Made by a program: the position numbers and the translations under genes
Notes under the pieces: generated by a model
Database searches by the model: none
Seen by the model: only the letters and a program-made list of their open reading frames with translations
What the model was told of the DNA's origin: nothing
In this document: piece by piece, positions 22,728 to 31,459 of the stretch
Layout: every line of letters starts with the position of its first letter
Position numbering within the stretch: the stretch's first letter is position 1
NCBI GenBank assembly: GCA_949296355.1
Contig: CASFPS010000017.1
Coordinates: 1-40,541, forward strand
Direction: 5' to 3'
DNA from: an uncultured bacterium
GTDB taxonomy: Bacteria; Cyanobacteriota; Vampirovibrionia; Gastranaerophilales; Gastranaerophilaceae
DNA length: 40,541 nt

Positions 22728-24404
22728 TCACTTTAGATAAACCAGCTCTTTAACCTTTTTGCGCTGGATTTTTCTTGTAGCAGTTCTCGGCAGAGCCTGC
22801 TTAACAACAGATATATTAATCGGACGCTTGTATGGAGTAAGCCTTTGTGAAAGCTTTTTAACTTCATCTTTCATAAGCTTGTCCAGGGTAGCGTCGTCAT
22901 ATTTATTCTTTAATTCTTCCGCCGGAACAACAACAGCTGCAATGTCTTCCGTGCCGTCTTTTGCGCCGCCTTCACGTGAAACGCCGAAAACACATACTTC
23001 TGCAAACAGGTCGCTTTTCTCAAGGACAGCTTCGACTTCCTCCGGAAAAACTTTTTTACCGCCGGAAAGTACAATCATATTCTTAATTCTGCCTGTAATA
23101 TAAACTCTTCCCTGCTCATCGATTCTGGCAATATCGCCTGTATGGAACCATCCGTCTTTATCGATTGCTTCATTAGTCAAATCCGGCTGGTTATGATATC
23201 CTTTCATAATCGAAGGACCTTTGAGTAAAAGTTCGCCTGTCTGAGGGTCGGTTTTTGCTTCATAGCTTGGAAGCGGCTTGCCTACAGAGCGGAGGTCTCT
23301 ATGCCGTTCTATATTAATTGTCGCAATCGGACTTGTTTCAGTAAGCCCGTAAACTTCATAAACCTGAATACCGACTCTCTGGAAGAATTTTGCGACATTC
23401 AAATCAAGCGGCGCTCCGCCGGACATACAGCCCTTGAATGAGCCGCCAAAACACTTATGAATCTTTCTGAACATGAGTTTTTTAGCCCAGATAAACGGAA
23501 CAAATTTTGCAAAATGGTATAAAAACGGGAATATTTTCTGAGAAAATTTAGAAGTGTTTTTCATCTCGGCTTCCAAACCTGTTTTCAAAAGCTTCAAAAA
23601 TGCCGGAACAACAACCATAAATGTAATTTTTCTGTCACGCATTGTATTTAAAATATCTTTTGGCTTCAAATTATGCGTGTAATATACAGTAAATCCAAGA
23701 TTCAGGAAAGTCGAAAAACCGACTGTCATTTCAAACAAATGGTTCATCGGAAGAATTGATAATACTCTTACATCACCGTATGGAAGAATTTTATCAAAAG
23801 CCGCTTTCAAATCCTTAAGCTGCGCAAGCATATTACCGAAAGTCGTTTCGACCCCTTTTGGCTTGCCTGTTGTACCGGAAGTATAAATTATAAAAACCGT
23901 AGATTTTCTTGAGCGGTGTCTCCATTTGCAGGTGTAATTGTTCGGAATCGTATAAATGCTCTCTAAATTGTCATAAACAGGATGCTCATCCATTACTATA
24001 ATATGCTTAAGAGACGGAATAACTTTCTGGAGTTCAAGCGCTTTATCTATATAAGTCTGCGAAACAAGCATTACAGATGGCAGACAGTCTGAAAGAATTG
24101 ATTGAAGCTCATATTTTGTAAGTTTTATATCAAGAGGAACGGTAATAAGCCCCGCAATAACAGAGGCGAAAACACAAGCTCCGTATTCAGGCTTGGATTC
24201 TGAAAGTATTGCAAGCTTTTCTTCCCGCTTAAGCCCTAAATCGTTCATCAAATATGCCGCAAGCCTTCTGGACATCAGACCCAGCCCGTCGTATGTAATT
24301 TCCTTCCAACCGAACTGCGTTTTCATCCCGAGTGCAATTTTGCGCGCATAAATATTTGTCTTATCTTCAAGTAAAGATAATACGTTGCTTTCACGTTCCT
24401 TCAT
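22728..24404 (-). CDS. Long-chain acyl-CoA synthetase-like AMP-binding enzyme
   Basis: A 558-residue ANL-superfamily enzyme that would activate a fatty acid to acyl-AMP and then acyl-CoA (or acyl-ACP). It carries the P-loop FIIYTSGTTGKPKGVE, the A5-type YGLTETSP, the A7 motif DGWFHTGDIARIDEQGR and the A8-A10 region with ITGRIKNMIVLSGGKKVFPEEVE. The conserved C-terminal lysine region is TRKIQRKKVKELV. A start at 24404 is preferred because a near-perfect AGGAGGAAG precedes it; a longer frame from 24440 has no Shine-Dalgarno. Substrate chain length is not determined by the motifs. It is 88 bp from nrdG, same strand. Confidence 0.88.
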   Translation of the reverse strand: MKERESNVLSLLEDKTNIYARKIALGMKTQFGWKEITYDGLGLMSRRLAAYLMNDLGLKREEKLAILSESKPEYGACVFASVIAGLITVPLDIKLTKYELQSILSDCLPSVMLVSQTYIDKALELQKVIPSLKHIIVMDEHPVYDNLESIYTIPNNYTCKWRHRSRKSTVFIIYTSGTTGKPKGVETTFGNMLAQLKDLKAAFDKILPYGDVRVLSILPMNHLFEMTVGFSTFLNLGFTVYYTHNLKPKDILNTMRDRKITFMVVVPAFLKLLKTGLEAEMKNTSKFSQKIFPFLYHFAKFVPFIWAKKLMFRKIHKCFGGSFKGCMSGGAPLDLNVAKFFQRVGIQVYEVYGLTETSPIATINIERHRDLRSVGKPLPSYEAKTDPQTGELLLKGPSIMKGYHNQPDLTNEAIDKDGWFHTGDIARIDEQGRVYITGRIKNMIVLSGGKKVFPEEVEAVLEKSDLFAEVCVFGVSREGGAKDGTEDIAAVVVPAEELKNKYDDATLDKLMKDEVKKLSQRLTPYKRPINISVVKQALPRTATRKIQRKKVKELVYLK

Positions 24405-24492
24405 ACTTCCTCCTGAATACACCATAGCCTCAATCAGCATTATACCAGAAGAAAGAAACTAAGAAAACTTATCTTAATATTTTGTGACAATT

Positions 24493-24984
24493 TTATGTGT
24501 TATGCAGAACAATTTCGCCGGTTTCGAGAGTCGGCTTAACGTCAATAACCCTCTGGTTTGTACTTCCGACCCAGTGCGCATTGTTATCCAGAAGCTCCTC
24601 GACAAACTTACCTTCCGCAATAACGTCAATGTCAGCAATATCCGGAATATCTTTAATTTCTTCCCACAAAAAACCTGTATAAAGCCAGATGGTTTTCTGA
24701 GGCAATTCTTTTCTGATTTTTTTAATTAATCTGAAAACTTCTTCTCTGTTAAACGGATGCAGAGGATCGCCGCCGGAGAAAGTTATGCCGGAAATATGAG
24801 GTCGTGCAAGCGCTTCAAATAACTCATCTTCAGCAGCCTCATCAAAAGGAATACCGCCGGCAACATCCCAGGTAATCGGGTTCTGGCAGCCGTGACAGTG
24901 ATGTGTGCACCCTGCAGTCCATAAAACAACTCTCAAACCGTCGCCGTTAAGCATGTCATCTTTTGTAATATTGTGATAATTCAT
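24493..24984 (-). CDS. nrdG: Anaerobic ribonucleotide reductase activating protein NrdG
   Basis: A 163-residue radical SAM activase that generates the glycyl radical of NrdD. The radical SAM motif CTHHCHGC (C-x3-C-x2-C, about 26-33) follows GDGLRVVLWTAG, and TFSGGDPLHPFNRE (about 68-81) is the SAM-binding GGxP region. nrdD is not in this window, though the pair is usually adjacent. GGAGAAGAGG precedes the ATG. This gene is good evidence of an anaerobic lifestyle. Confidence 0.94.
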   Translation of the reverse strand: MNYHNITKDDMLNGDGLRVVLWTAGCTHHCHGCQNPITWDVAGGIPFDEAAEDELFEALARPHISGITFSGGDPLHPFNREEVFRLIKKIRKELPQKTIWLYTGFLWEEIKDIPDIADIDVIAEGKFVEELLDNNAHWVGSTNQRVIDVKPTLETGEIVLHNT

Positions 24985-25014
24985 CTCTTTCTATACCTCT
25001 TCTCCAATATATCT

Positions 25015-25043
25015 ATCATATCATTGACATAAAATTTGTACAA
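25015..25043 (-). promoter_or_regulatory. Promoter of nrdG
   Basis: On the minus strand TTGTAC (25043-25038), 17 bp, TATGAT (25020-25015), 31 bases before the ATG. TTGTAC also serves as a -35-like box at nadA. Confidence 0.5.
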
Positions 25044-25074
25044 AATTTTAAGTTCTATGAAGGAGAAGGAAAGA

Positions 25075-25106
25075 AAAAAAGACCGGTTTAAAACCGGTCT
25101 TTTACC
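25075..25106 (-). terminator. Intrinsic terminator after ftsZ
   Basis: On the minus strand AAAGACCGGTTT faces AAACCGGTCTTT, followed by TTTTTC. A strong stem about 25 bp past the ftsZ stop; symmetric enough to work both ways. Confidence 0.85.
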
Positions 25107-25128
25107 TATATACTAACCTCTACACATA

Positions 25129-26298
25129 TTATTTACGCAAGAAATCAGGGATTTGAATGTCTGAAAAATTAGACATTGTAGGAGCTTTAGGCTGTTGTGT
25201 ATTATTGAAAGCTCCGGAGAAGAACTCTGCTGCGCTGATTGAGCGGTTTTCAACCTTTTCTTCAATCGGCATTTGAGACTTAAGTTCAAACCCTGTTGCA
25301 ATAACAGTAATCTGGATTTCACCCTGAATATTGTCATCAACAACCGCCCCGATGATAACTCTTGCATCATCCAATACTGCATCGTTAATGATATTTGTCG
25401 CGTCAGTAACTTCATGAAGCGTCATATCAGGACCGCCTGTAATGTTAACAATAACACCTGAAGCGCCGTTGATTGAAGTTTCAAGAAGCTGTGAGTTAAT
25501 TGCAATTTTAGCAGCTTCAATAGCTCTGCCTTCACCGGTACCGCGACCGATACCCATAAGAGCTGAGCCTGATGCAGCCATTACACTCTTAACATCGGCA
25601 AAGTCAACGTTAATCAAGCCCGGTATAGTAATTATGTCTGAAATACCCTGAACACCTCTTAGAAGAACTTCATCAACAACAATGAAAGATTCCTGAAGTG
25701 ATACACGTCTGTCTACAACATCTAGCAGCTTGTCGTTCGGAATAACAATAAGAGCGTCAACAGATTCTCTTAATTTTTCCAGACCCTGCTGAGCCTGATT
25801 CTGTCTTCTCTTTCCTTCAAAAGAGAACGGCTTGGTAACAACACCGATAGTTAAAATACCTAAATCTTTTGCGATTTTAGCAACAACAGGAGCAGCACCG
25901 GTACCTGTTCCGCCGCCCATACCTGCAGTTACGAAAACCATATCAGCGCCTTCTATTGCGCTTGTAATTTCCTGCTGCGCTTCTTCTGCAGCCTTTTCAC
26001 CAACCTGAGGCTCACCGCCGGCGCCAAGACCGTTAGTTAATTTTGCTCCAAGCTGGATTTTATTTTTGCATACAGAGTAATTTAATACCTGTAAATCTGT
26101 ATTCATTAACCAGAATTCAACGCCGGTTAAACCTGATTTAATCATTCTGTTAACAGCATTTCCGCCGCCGCCGCCGACACCGATTACTTTAATTTTTGCG
26201 GGATTAATACCCGGAGCAGGCTGCAGCTCCATATTGTCAGACGATTGAACATTTTCAATCTCTTTTCTTCCAAAAATATCCGGTCCTAAATTGTCCAC
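25129..26298 (-). CDS. ftsZ: Cell division GTPase FtsZ
   Basis: A 389-residue tubulin homologue. [15 protein letters not shown] (about 35-49) binds nucleotide; [13 protein letters not shown] is the tubulin signature; [11 protein letters not shown] is the T7 loop that completes GTP hydrolysis in the next subunit. The linker after residue 345 is short, and the protein ends in [10 protein letters not shown], the conserved C-terminal peptide that binds FtsA/SepF-type tethers. The start is a GTG with GAGG upstream. The gene stands alone, with no ftsA or ftsQ beside it, as in cyanobacteria-like lineages. A terminator follows. Confidence 0.97.
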   Translation of the reverse strand: MDNLGPDIFGRKEIENVQSSDNMELQPAPGINPAKIKVIGVGGGGGNAVNRMIKSGLTGVEFWLMNTDLQVLNYSVCKNKIQLGAKLTNGLGAGGEPQVGEKAAEEAQQEITSAIEGADMVFVTAGMGGGTGTGAAPVVAKIAKDLGILTIGVVTKPFSFEGKRRQNQAQQGLEKLRESVDALIVIPNDKLLDVVDRRVSLQESFIVVDEVLLRGVQGISDIITIPGLINVDFADVKSVMAASGSALMGIGRGTGEGRAIEAAKIAINSQLLETSINGASGVIVNITGGPDMTLHEVTDATNIINDAVLDDARVIIGAVVDDNIQGEIQITVIATGFELKSQMPIEEKVENRSISAAEFFSGAFNNTQQPKAPTMSNFSDIQIPDFLRK

Positions 26299-26537
26299 GA
26301 TTATTCCTCTTTTTCTACATTAACTATACTATACCACTATAGTAACATACTATTTTAAATAGAAACAAATGTAAAGTTATTAGAGCTAAATTTAATATAA
26401 ATTTACATGATAAAACCATGTCGTAACAAGGGTTAGAAGGTTTTGCAAACAGAGAAATTAAGAAATGTAAATTTTTTTTAATATAGTTAGCAAAAAAATC
26501 TGTTATAAGGTTTCAGGATAGTAAGAAAGTAAAAATA

Positions 26538-28154
26538 ATGTCAGCTTTTGGTGATTACAAATCATATAAACAATTTGAGCCGGCGTATGAAGGCTGGCAC
26601 GACAGGCGCGAATATGTAGAAGCCAAGCGTCTGGAATATTTGCGCAGAAATCCGGAAAAGATTGATAATAACGATATACAGCGCGGCAAAACACTTATTC
26701 ACGCAATTGATGTTATGGATGAATATTCCCAGAAGCGCGCTGAAGATATGGAAGTCGCAACAGAAACAGCTGTAGGTTACGGACTTGACGCAGCAATTTT
26801 CGGCGGGGCTGCAATAGGCGGTCTTATCGGGAACTTGAAACCTGTTAAGAATTCTGTACAAAAATATTTCAAAAACAGTAAGAATAAAAAATTAATAGCA
26901 ACGGCTTTACCTATGGGGGTTGGCGCAATTGCCGGCATTATTGCGGCATTTCCTCTCTATGCATGGGCAGCAAAGGCGGAAATAGCTGCCTCAAGACGCG
27001 GAAGATTTGAAGCTATGCGGAAAGATTTAAAAAATCCAAAAGGGTTTGCAATTCTTACGGACGAGCAGGCAAAACTTGCAAAGGAGAGGGCAAAAAATAT
27101 TGTTCTTGAATCTGACAAAAAACATAGTTTCCAAATCGGGCAGAACCTGAAAGCCCTCAAGGATATGGCTCTTGACAGCAAAGAGTATAAAGCACATAAA
27201 AAACAGTTTGATTTAGAACTTATGGAAGCCGAGAAGCATTTTAACGACCGGATGACACCTGAGGAGGTTTTAAAAGCCAAAAAAGACCAGCAGCTTTTGA
27301 CCAAACTTGTGGAAAAAATTGATATAGCATCTCAGGATTATGCGGAAAATGCCGAGCTTGCAACCCAAACTGCAGTAGTAGGGGCTTTAGGGTTTGGAAC
27401 ATTATTCAATATTGCTTTAAGCAAATTTTTAAAAGCAATAAAAATAAAATCAGAAGGCAAAATTACAGCAATTTCACAGGTTGTTTCAATATTAATCCCG
27501 ATAGCGCTTTCAATTGCCGCTGCACAAATTCAGAAGCAGGCTTCCAGAGTGGGAAGGTTTAAGATTAAGCAGGAACTACTCAACAATCCGGAAAAACTCG
27601 TCTATGTATCCGACGAAAACACCGGCGAGATTAAAAACATTGCAGTACAAAAAGAGCGCAAAGATAATATTTTTAAGTTTCTTACTAATGTATGGAAAGA
27701 TAACAGAGAATATAACAAATATAAAAAGACAGCTGCAAAAGAAGAAGAAAAATTCTATAAAGCTGTAGAAACACTCGATTTGAGTCCGGAACAGATGAAA
27801 GATGCGCAAACTTTGCAGAGAAATGCTTTCAAAACCTTCAATAAAGTTGATGAAAAATCCCAGAAGTATTCTGAAAGCATAGAAGCTCTGGGGCAGGCAG
27901 TAGCACTTCCGATTTCACTTTTATTTACCGGAGCCGGCGCTGCTATCGGTACAAAATATCTCGTAAAATCCGCAAATATGAAATCAAAGCTTGCAATGGC
28001 TTCAAATATGAGTAAATATCTCGGAATTATCCTTTTCAGCACAATTCCGTCGGTTTTAGTAAATGCATATATTACAAAAGAACAGAAAAAGGCTTCAAGG
28101 ATTGCAAATATGCTTGCAATAAATGAAATGCAGGATTACAGATTTTTCAGATAA
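26538..28154 (+). CDS. Membrane protein with three internal repeats, function unknown
   Basis: A 538-residue protein not recognised from any family. It contains three homologous units, roughly 24-172, 215-365 and 390-536. Each has a charged helical stretch (R/K-E-Y...K...), a stretch like ID..SQ.YAE..E.ATQTAV, two hydrophobic helices separated by a basic loop, then a conserved cytosolic-like tag QKKASRxGRF followed by NP. The hydrophobic pairs lie near 80-100/118-145, 273-293/310-330 and 450-472/490-512. Gly/Ala-rich helix faces hint at membrane packing or pore formation. There is no signal peptide. AGGAT lies upstream of the ATG; the 240-bp gap to ftsZ holds no other gene. Confidence 0.75.
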   Translation: MSAFGDYKSYKQFEPAYEGWHDRREYVEAKRLEYLRRNPEKIDNNDIQRGKTLIHAIDVMDEYSQKRAEDMEVATETAVGYGLDAAIFGGAAIGGLIGNLKPVKNSVQKYFKNSKNKKLIATALPMGVGAIAGIIAAFPLYAWAAKAEIAASRRGRFEAMRKDLKNPKGFAILTDEQAKLAKERAKNIVLESDKKHSFQIGQNLKALKDMALDSKEYKAHKKQFDLELMEAEKHFNDRMTPEEVLKAKKDQQLLTKLVEKIDIASQDYAENAELATQTAVVGALGFGTLFNIALSKFLKAIKIKSEGKITAISQVVSILIPIALSIAAAQIQKQASRVGRFKIKQELLNNPEKLVYVSDENTGEIKNIAVQKERKDNIFKFLTNVWKDNREYNKYKKTAAKEEEKFYKAVETLDLSPEQMKDAQTLQRNAFKTFNKVDEKSQKYSESIEALGQAVALPISLLFTGAGAAIGTKYLVKSANMKSKLAMASNMSKYLGIILFSTIPSVLVNAYITKEQKKASRIANMLAINEMQDYRFFR

Positions 28155-28160
28155 TAATAC

Positions 28161-28188
28161 TTGATTTCTGTTATTGGCGTTTTATAAT
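28161..28188 (+). promoter_or_regulatory. Promoter of the tRNA-Pro locus
   Basis: TTGATT (28161-28166), 16 bp, TATAAT (28183-28188). The start point (about 28195) lies 15 bases before the partial tRNA copy at 28210, so the partial copy would be transcribed as part of the tRNA leader. Confidence 0.65.
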
Positions 28189-28209
28189 TAAATATATTGA
28201 ACAGTATAT

Positions 28210-28355
28210 CGGGATGTAGCAGGGTCTCCCGTTGACAAGGTGCCGGTGGCACGTTGGAAATGGGGCAGGCGAGTTGAGAGCGGAAGCTCGAGCGAGCCGT
28301 TTAGAAGATTGACCAAACTGCGCGTTCCGGAAAGTTTAACAATTGAATAGTATAT
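28210..28355 (+). repeat. 146-bp partial tRNA-Pro unit with an inverted D-arm
   Basis: It begins with the first 11 bases of tRNA-Pro (CGGGATGTAGC) and continues with about 90 bases of structured insert. The insert includes the hairpins GTGCC-GGT-GGCAC and GAGC-GGAA-GCTC. It then carries ACCAAACTGCGC (28312-28323), the exact reverse complement of the real tRNA D-arm (28365-28376), followed by GAAAGTTTAACAA and a leader copy TTGAATAGTATAT. The layout and the GAAAGTTTAA linker match the units upstream of tRNA-Gly, although the inserts differ. Confidence 0.85.
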
Positions 28356-28429
28356 CGGGATGTAGCGCAGTTTGGTAGCGCACCGTGTTCGGGTCGCGGG
28401 GGTCGCAAGTTCGAATCTTGTCATCCCGA
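28356..28429 (+). tRNA. tRNA-Pro (anticodon CGG)
   Basis: A 74-base cloverleaf: acceptor CGGGATG/CATCCCG, D-stem GCGC/GCGC, anticodon stem CCGTG/CGCGG around loop TTCGGGT (anticodon CGG, reads CCG), variable GGGTC, T-stem GCAAG/CTTGT with TTCGAAT. The discriminator is A and CCA is not encoded. The G-U in the anticodon stem is acceptable. Confidence 0.95.
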
Positions 28430-28436
28430 TTTTTTA

Positions 28437-28466
28437 AAGAAGAAGCTTAGGGGCTTCTTTTTTTTG
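28437..28466 (+). terminator. Rho-independent terminator after tRNA-Pro
   Basis: AAGAAGC, loop TTAGGG, GCTTCTT followed by a run of Ts. It lies a few bases after the tRNA and separates it from typA. Confidence 0.85.
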
Positions 28467-28524
28467 CGGAAGATTTGTGTAAGAGTTAAATTGACAAATA
28501 TTGACAACCAATTGAAATTTTCTA

Positions 28525-28552
28525 TTGATTGATTAAAATATAAGTGTAAAAT
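28525..28552 (+). promoter_or_regulatory. Promoter of typA with a small inverted repeat
   Basis: TTGATT (28525-28530), 16 bp, TAAAAT (28547-28552). AGTGT...ACACT (about 28543-28559) overlaps the -10 box and could bind a regulator, but the arms are only five bases. Confidence 0.45.
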
Positions 28553-28590
28553 TAACACTAGACGAAACTTAAAAAACAGGGATTGGAAAT

Positions 28591-30384
28591 ATGACAAATA
28601 AGAATATAAGAAATATCGCAATAATTGCGCACGTTGACCACGGCAAAACAACGTTAGTGGATTGCATGCTTAAACAAAGCGGAGTTTTCAGGGAAAACCA
28701 GCAGGTTCAGGAAAGAGTTCTGGACAGTAATGACCTTGAACGCGAACGCGGTATTACTATTCTTTCAAAAAACATTTCCATTAATTATAAAGGAACAAAG
28801 ATTAATGTTGTGGACACTCCGGGTCACGCGGATTTTGGCGGCGAAGTTGAGCGTGTACTGGGCATGGTTGACGGCGCGCTTCTTATCGTTGATGCGGCAG
28901 AAGGTCCTATGCCCCAGACAAGATTTGTTTTATCAAAAGCACTTGAACTCGGAATTAAAATTATTGTTGTAATCAATAAAATTGATAAACCTGCAGCAGA
29001 TCCGGACGGAACGTTGGACAAGGTTTTTGATTTGTTTACAGAACTCACTGACAGAGAAGATTTGATTGATTTTCCTTATATTTATGCAAGCAGCCTTCAC
29101 GGCTTTGCAATTAAACATCTTGAAGATGAAAAGAAAGACATGACACCGCTTCTGGATTGTATTTTAGAAAATATTCAGCCTCCCGCCGGAGATGCTGACA
29201 AGCCTTTCCAGTTCAGAGCAACAACTCTCGATTACAATGAATACGTAGGAAGAATCGTTATCGGGCGTATCGTAAACGGAAGAGTTCATTCTCAGGAGCA
29301 GGTTGCATGGGTTAAAGCTGACGGAACTGTCGAAAGAGGGAAAATTACAAAGCTTTTCGGGTTTAAAGACCTTGGAAGAGTTGAAATTGAAGAATCAGAA
29401 GCCGGAGATATTGTCGGTATTGCAGGTTTTTCAGACATTCATATCGGTGAAACTTTGTGCGACCCGAACAATATTAATCCGCTTCCTTTGATTCACGTTG
29501 ACGAACCGACTTTACAGATGAATTTTTCAGTAAACGACAGCCCGTTTGCAGGTCAGGAAGGTAAGTTTGTAACATCAAGACAGCTTAGAAAAAGGCTTTA
29601 TGATGAGTTAGAAAAAAATGTAAGCTTGAGAGTCGAGGACACGGACTCTACAGATTGTTTCAAAGTCAGCGGCAGAGGCGAATTGCATCTCGGGATTCTT
29701 ATTGAGACGATGAGAAGAGAAGGATACGAATTTCAGGTATCCAAGCCGGAAGTTATATATAAAGGCGAAGGCGAGAATTTGCAGGAACCGTTTGAAAACC
29801 TTCTGATAGATGTTCCTGAAGAATATGCAGGCTCCTGCATTGACAGGCTTTCCGGAAGAAAAGCCACCATGCTTGAAATGCAAAACAACGGAAACAGAAC
29901 AACTATGAGATTTTCTATTCCGGCAAGAGGTTTAATCGGGTTCAGAACTGAATTTATCCGCATGACAAGAGGCGAAGGTATTATGTACCATACATTTGAT
30001 GAGTACAAACCTTATGCCGGAGATATTCCGAAACAGAGATGCGGCTCAATTCTGGCTCACGAACAGGGCGAAGCTATTCCTTACGCTCTGGCGCAGTTTG
30101 AAGACAGAGGTGTATTCTTTGTAACTCCTAAGACTAAAGTCTACAGAGGAATGATAATCGGCGAAGGCAACAGACCTCAGGATATTGTTGTTAATATCTG
30201 CAAAACAAAGAAATTAACCAATATGAGAAGTTCAACGGCAGATGTTATGGTAACTTTGCAGGCGCATAAAGAACTTTCGCTTGAAGACTGCCTTGAATAC
30301 ATCGGCGATGACGAACTTGTAGAAATCACTCCTCAAAATATCAGAATGAGAAAACAGGATCTGGTTAAGTTCAAAAGCATATAA
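28591..30384 (+). CDS. typA: Translational GTPase TypA/BipA
   Basis: A 597-residue ribosome-binding GTPase. The G1 motif is [10 protein letters not shown] (12-21 region), the G2 region [12 protein letters not shown]3 [14 protein letters not shown] and G4 INKIDKPAA. The EF-G-like domains II, III and V follow, and the C-terminal TypA-specific domain includes RSSTADVMV and [18 protein letters not shown]. It assists 50S assembly and stress adaptation in other bacteria. Full length, single gene, ATG with GGGATTGGA upstream. The region after it is a repeat island. Confidence 0.96.
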   Translation: MTNKNIRNIAIIAHVDHGKTTLVDCMLKQSGVFRENQQVQERVLDSNDLERERGITILSKNISINYKGTKINVVDTPGHADFGGEVERVLGMVDGALLIVDAAEGPMPQTRFVLSKALELGIKIIVVINKIDKPAADPDGTLDKVFDLFTELTDREDLIDFPYIYASSLHGFAIKHLEDEKKDMTPLLDCILENIQPPAGDADKPFQFRATTLDYNEYVGRIVIGRIVNGRVHSQEQVAWVKADGTVERGKITKLFGFKDLGRVEIEESEAGDIVGIAGFSDIHIGETLCDPNNINPLPLIHVDEPTLQMNFSVNDSPFAGQEGKFVTSRQLRKRLYDELEKNVSLRVEDTDSTDCFKVSGRGELHLGILIETMRREGYEFQVSKPEVIYKGEGENLQEPFENLLIDVPEEYAGSCIDRLSGRKATMLEMQNNGNRTTMRFSIPARGLIGFRTEFIRMTRGEGIMYHTFDEYKPYAGDIPKQRCGSILAHEQGEAIPYALAQFEDRGVFFVTPKTKVYRGMIIGEGNRPQDIVVNICKTKKLTNMRSSTADVMVTLQAHKELSLEDCLEYIGDDELVEITPQNIRMRKQDLVKFKSI

Positions 30385-30448
30385 ACCGGGCATTCACGTG
30401 ATGAAGGGGTAAATGTATCGGTCTGGTATCAAGACTTCCTGGAGTGCA

Positions 30449-30793
30449 GTCATTCTGAGCCCAACAGTAATTCAGGGGCGAAGAATCTCTTTAACTAGTG
30501 AATAGTGAGGAGTGAATAGTGAATAGATATTCAAGTAAGTTAACAAAAGTTATAGAGATTCTTCGGGCTGACGCCCTCTGAATGACAGCACTTTGGTAAG
30601 TGAACTTACAAGTCTCACGTCATTGCGGGGGTAAATGAATTAGATTATTAAGTAAACCTACAAGCCCGATGTCATTGCGAGGGAACAGCAATTCAGCCCG
30701 AAGCAATCTTAAACATATTGGACAATTGAATAGTTTTTGTTGGGTTTCACCCAACTTACAGTTCTATTCACTATTCACTCCTCACTATTCACT
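30449..30793. repeat. Repeat island between typA and the phosphatase gene
   Basis: In order: an R3 element GTCATTCTGAG...GAAGAATCTC (30449-30490) and its inverted partner GAGATTCTTC...GAATGAC (30554-30586), which together could form a stem of about 30 pairs. Inside lies the array GTGAATAGTGAGGAGTG (30498-30526). R2 short (30619-30637) and long (30671-30709) copies follow, then an R4 hairpin (30738-30759). The array reappears inverted, CTATTCACTATTCACTCC (30764-30793), 25 bp before the next ATG. No gene is visible. Confidence 0.7.
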
Positions 30794-30818
30794 AAAAAAC
30801 ACCGGAGCAATATAAAAT

Positions 30819-31445
30819 ATGAAATACATAGCATTAACAGATATACACGGAGAGTTGGGAAAACTTGAAAATGTTCTTGCAAAAATAGATACAAAACCTG
30901 ACGACGTATTCGTTTTTATGGGCGATTATATTGACCGCGGTCCGGACTCCCGCGGAGTTGTCGACAGGATTATTGAACAGGGAAATTCAAACAAATGTAT
31001 TTACCTCATAGGTTCGCACGAATATGCACTTTTGCATTCTGATGAAGAGTATTACAGATATTTGTTTGACAACTACGGCGGACCTGCAACTGTCCGGAGT
31101 TACGGAAGTTTTGAAAATATTTTTAAAATTCACGGAGATTTTTTCAGAAGCCTTAAATTCTACTATCTTACGGATAAATACCTTTTTGTACATGCCGGAA
31201 TTAATCCTGATTATCCTCTTGATGAGCAGCAGGAAGAGGATTTAGTATACATTAGAGGCAAGTTTATTTATTCAAAACACAACCTTCCGCAAAAAATTAT
31301 ATTCGGACACACGGAGTTTGAAGAACCTTATATTGATGAAGGCAAAATCTGTATTGACCTTGGCTGCGGAAAATATCCGGAGGCGCATTTGTGCGCTTTA
31401 ATTCTTAATGAGGACGGCAGCGAAGAATTTATCTATTCTGATTAG
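30819..31445 (+). CDS. Metallophosphoesterase, PPP-type serine/threonine phosphatase-like
   Basis: A 208-residue calcineurin-like phosphoesterase. Metal-binding motifs in order: TDIHGELG (Asp-8/His-10 region), GDYIDRGPDS, GSHEY in place of the usual GNHE, HAGI, and FGHTEFEEPY. The layout is that of bacterial PPP phosphatases (PrpA/PrpE, ApaH-like). The GNHE Asn, a metal ligand, is replaced by Ser, which may lower or alter activity. No kinase is adjacent. Substrate is unknown: phosphoprotein or dinucleoside tetraphosphate. GGAG lies 12 bases before the ATG. Convergent with rsmA. Confidence 0.85.
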   Translation: MKYIALTDIHGELGKLENVLAKIDTKPDDVFVFMGDYIDRGPDSRGVVDRIIEQGNSNKCIYLIGSHEYALLHSDEEYYRYLFDNYGGPATVRSYGSFENIFKIHGDFFRSLKFYYLTDKYLFVHAGINPDYPLDEQQEEDLVYIRGKFIYSKHNLPQKIIFGHTEFEEPYIDEGKICIDLGCGKYPEAHLCALILNEDGSEEFIYSD

Positions 31446-31459
31446 GTGTTTCAGAAGAA

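Noticed and set aside
28210-28429. Attachment site of an integrated element at tRNA-Pro
   Set aside because: No integrase gene is near, the duplicated piece is the 5' end rather than the usual 3' end, and only about 146 bp separates the copies.
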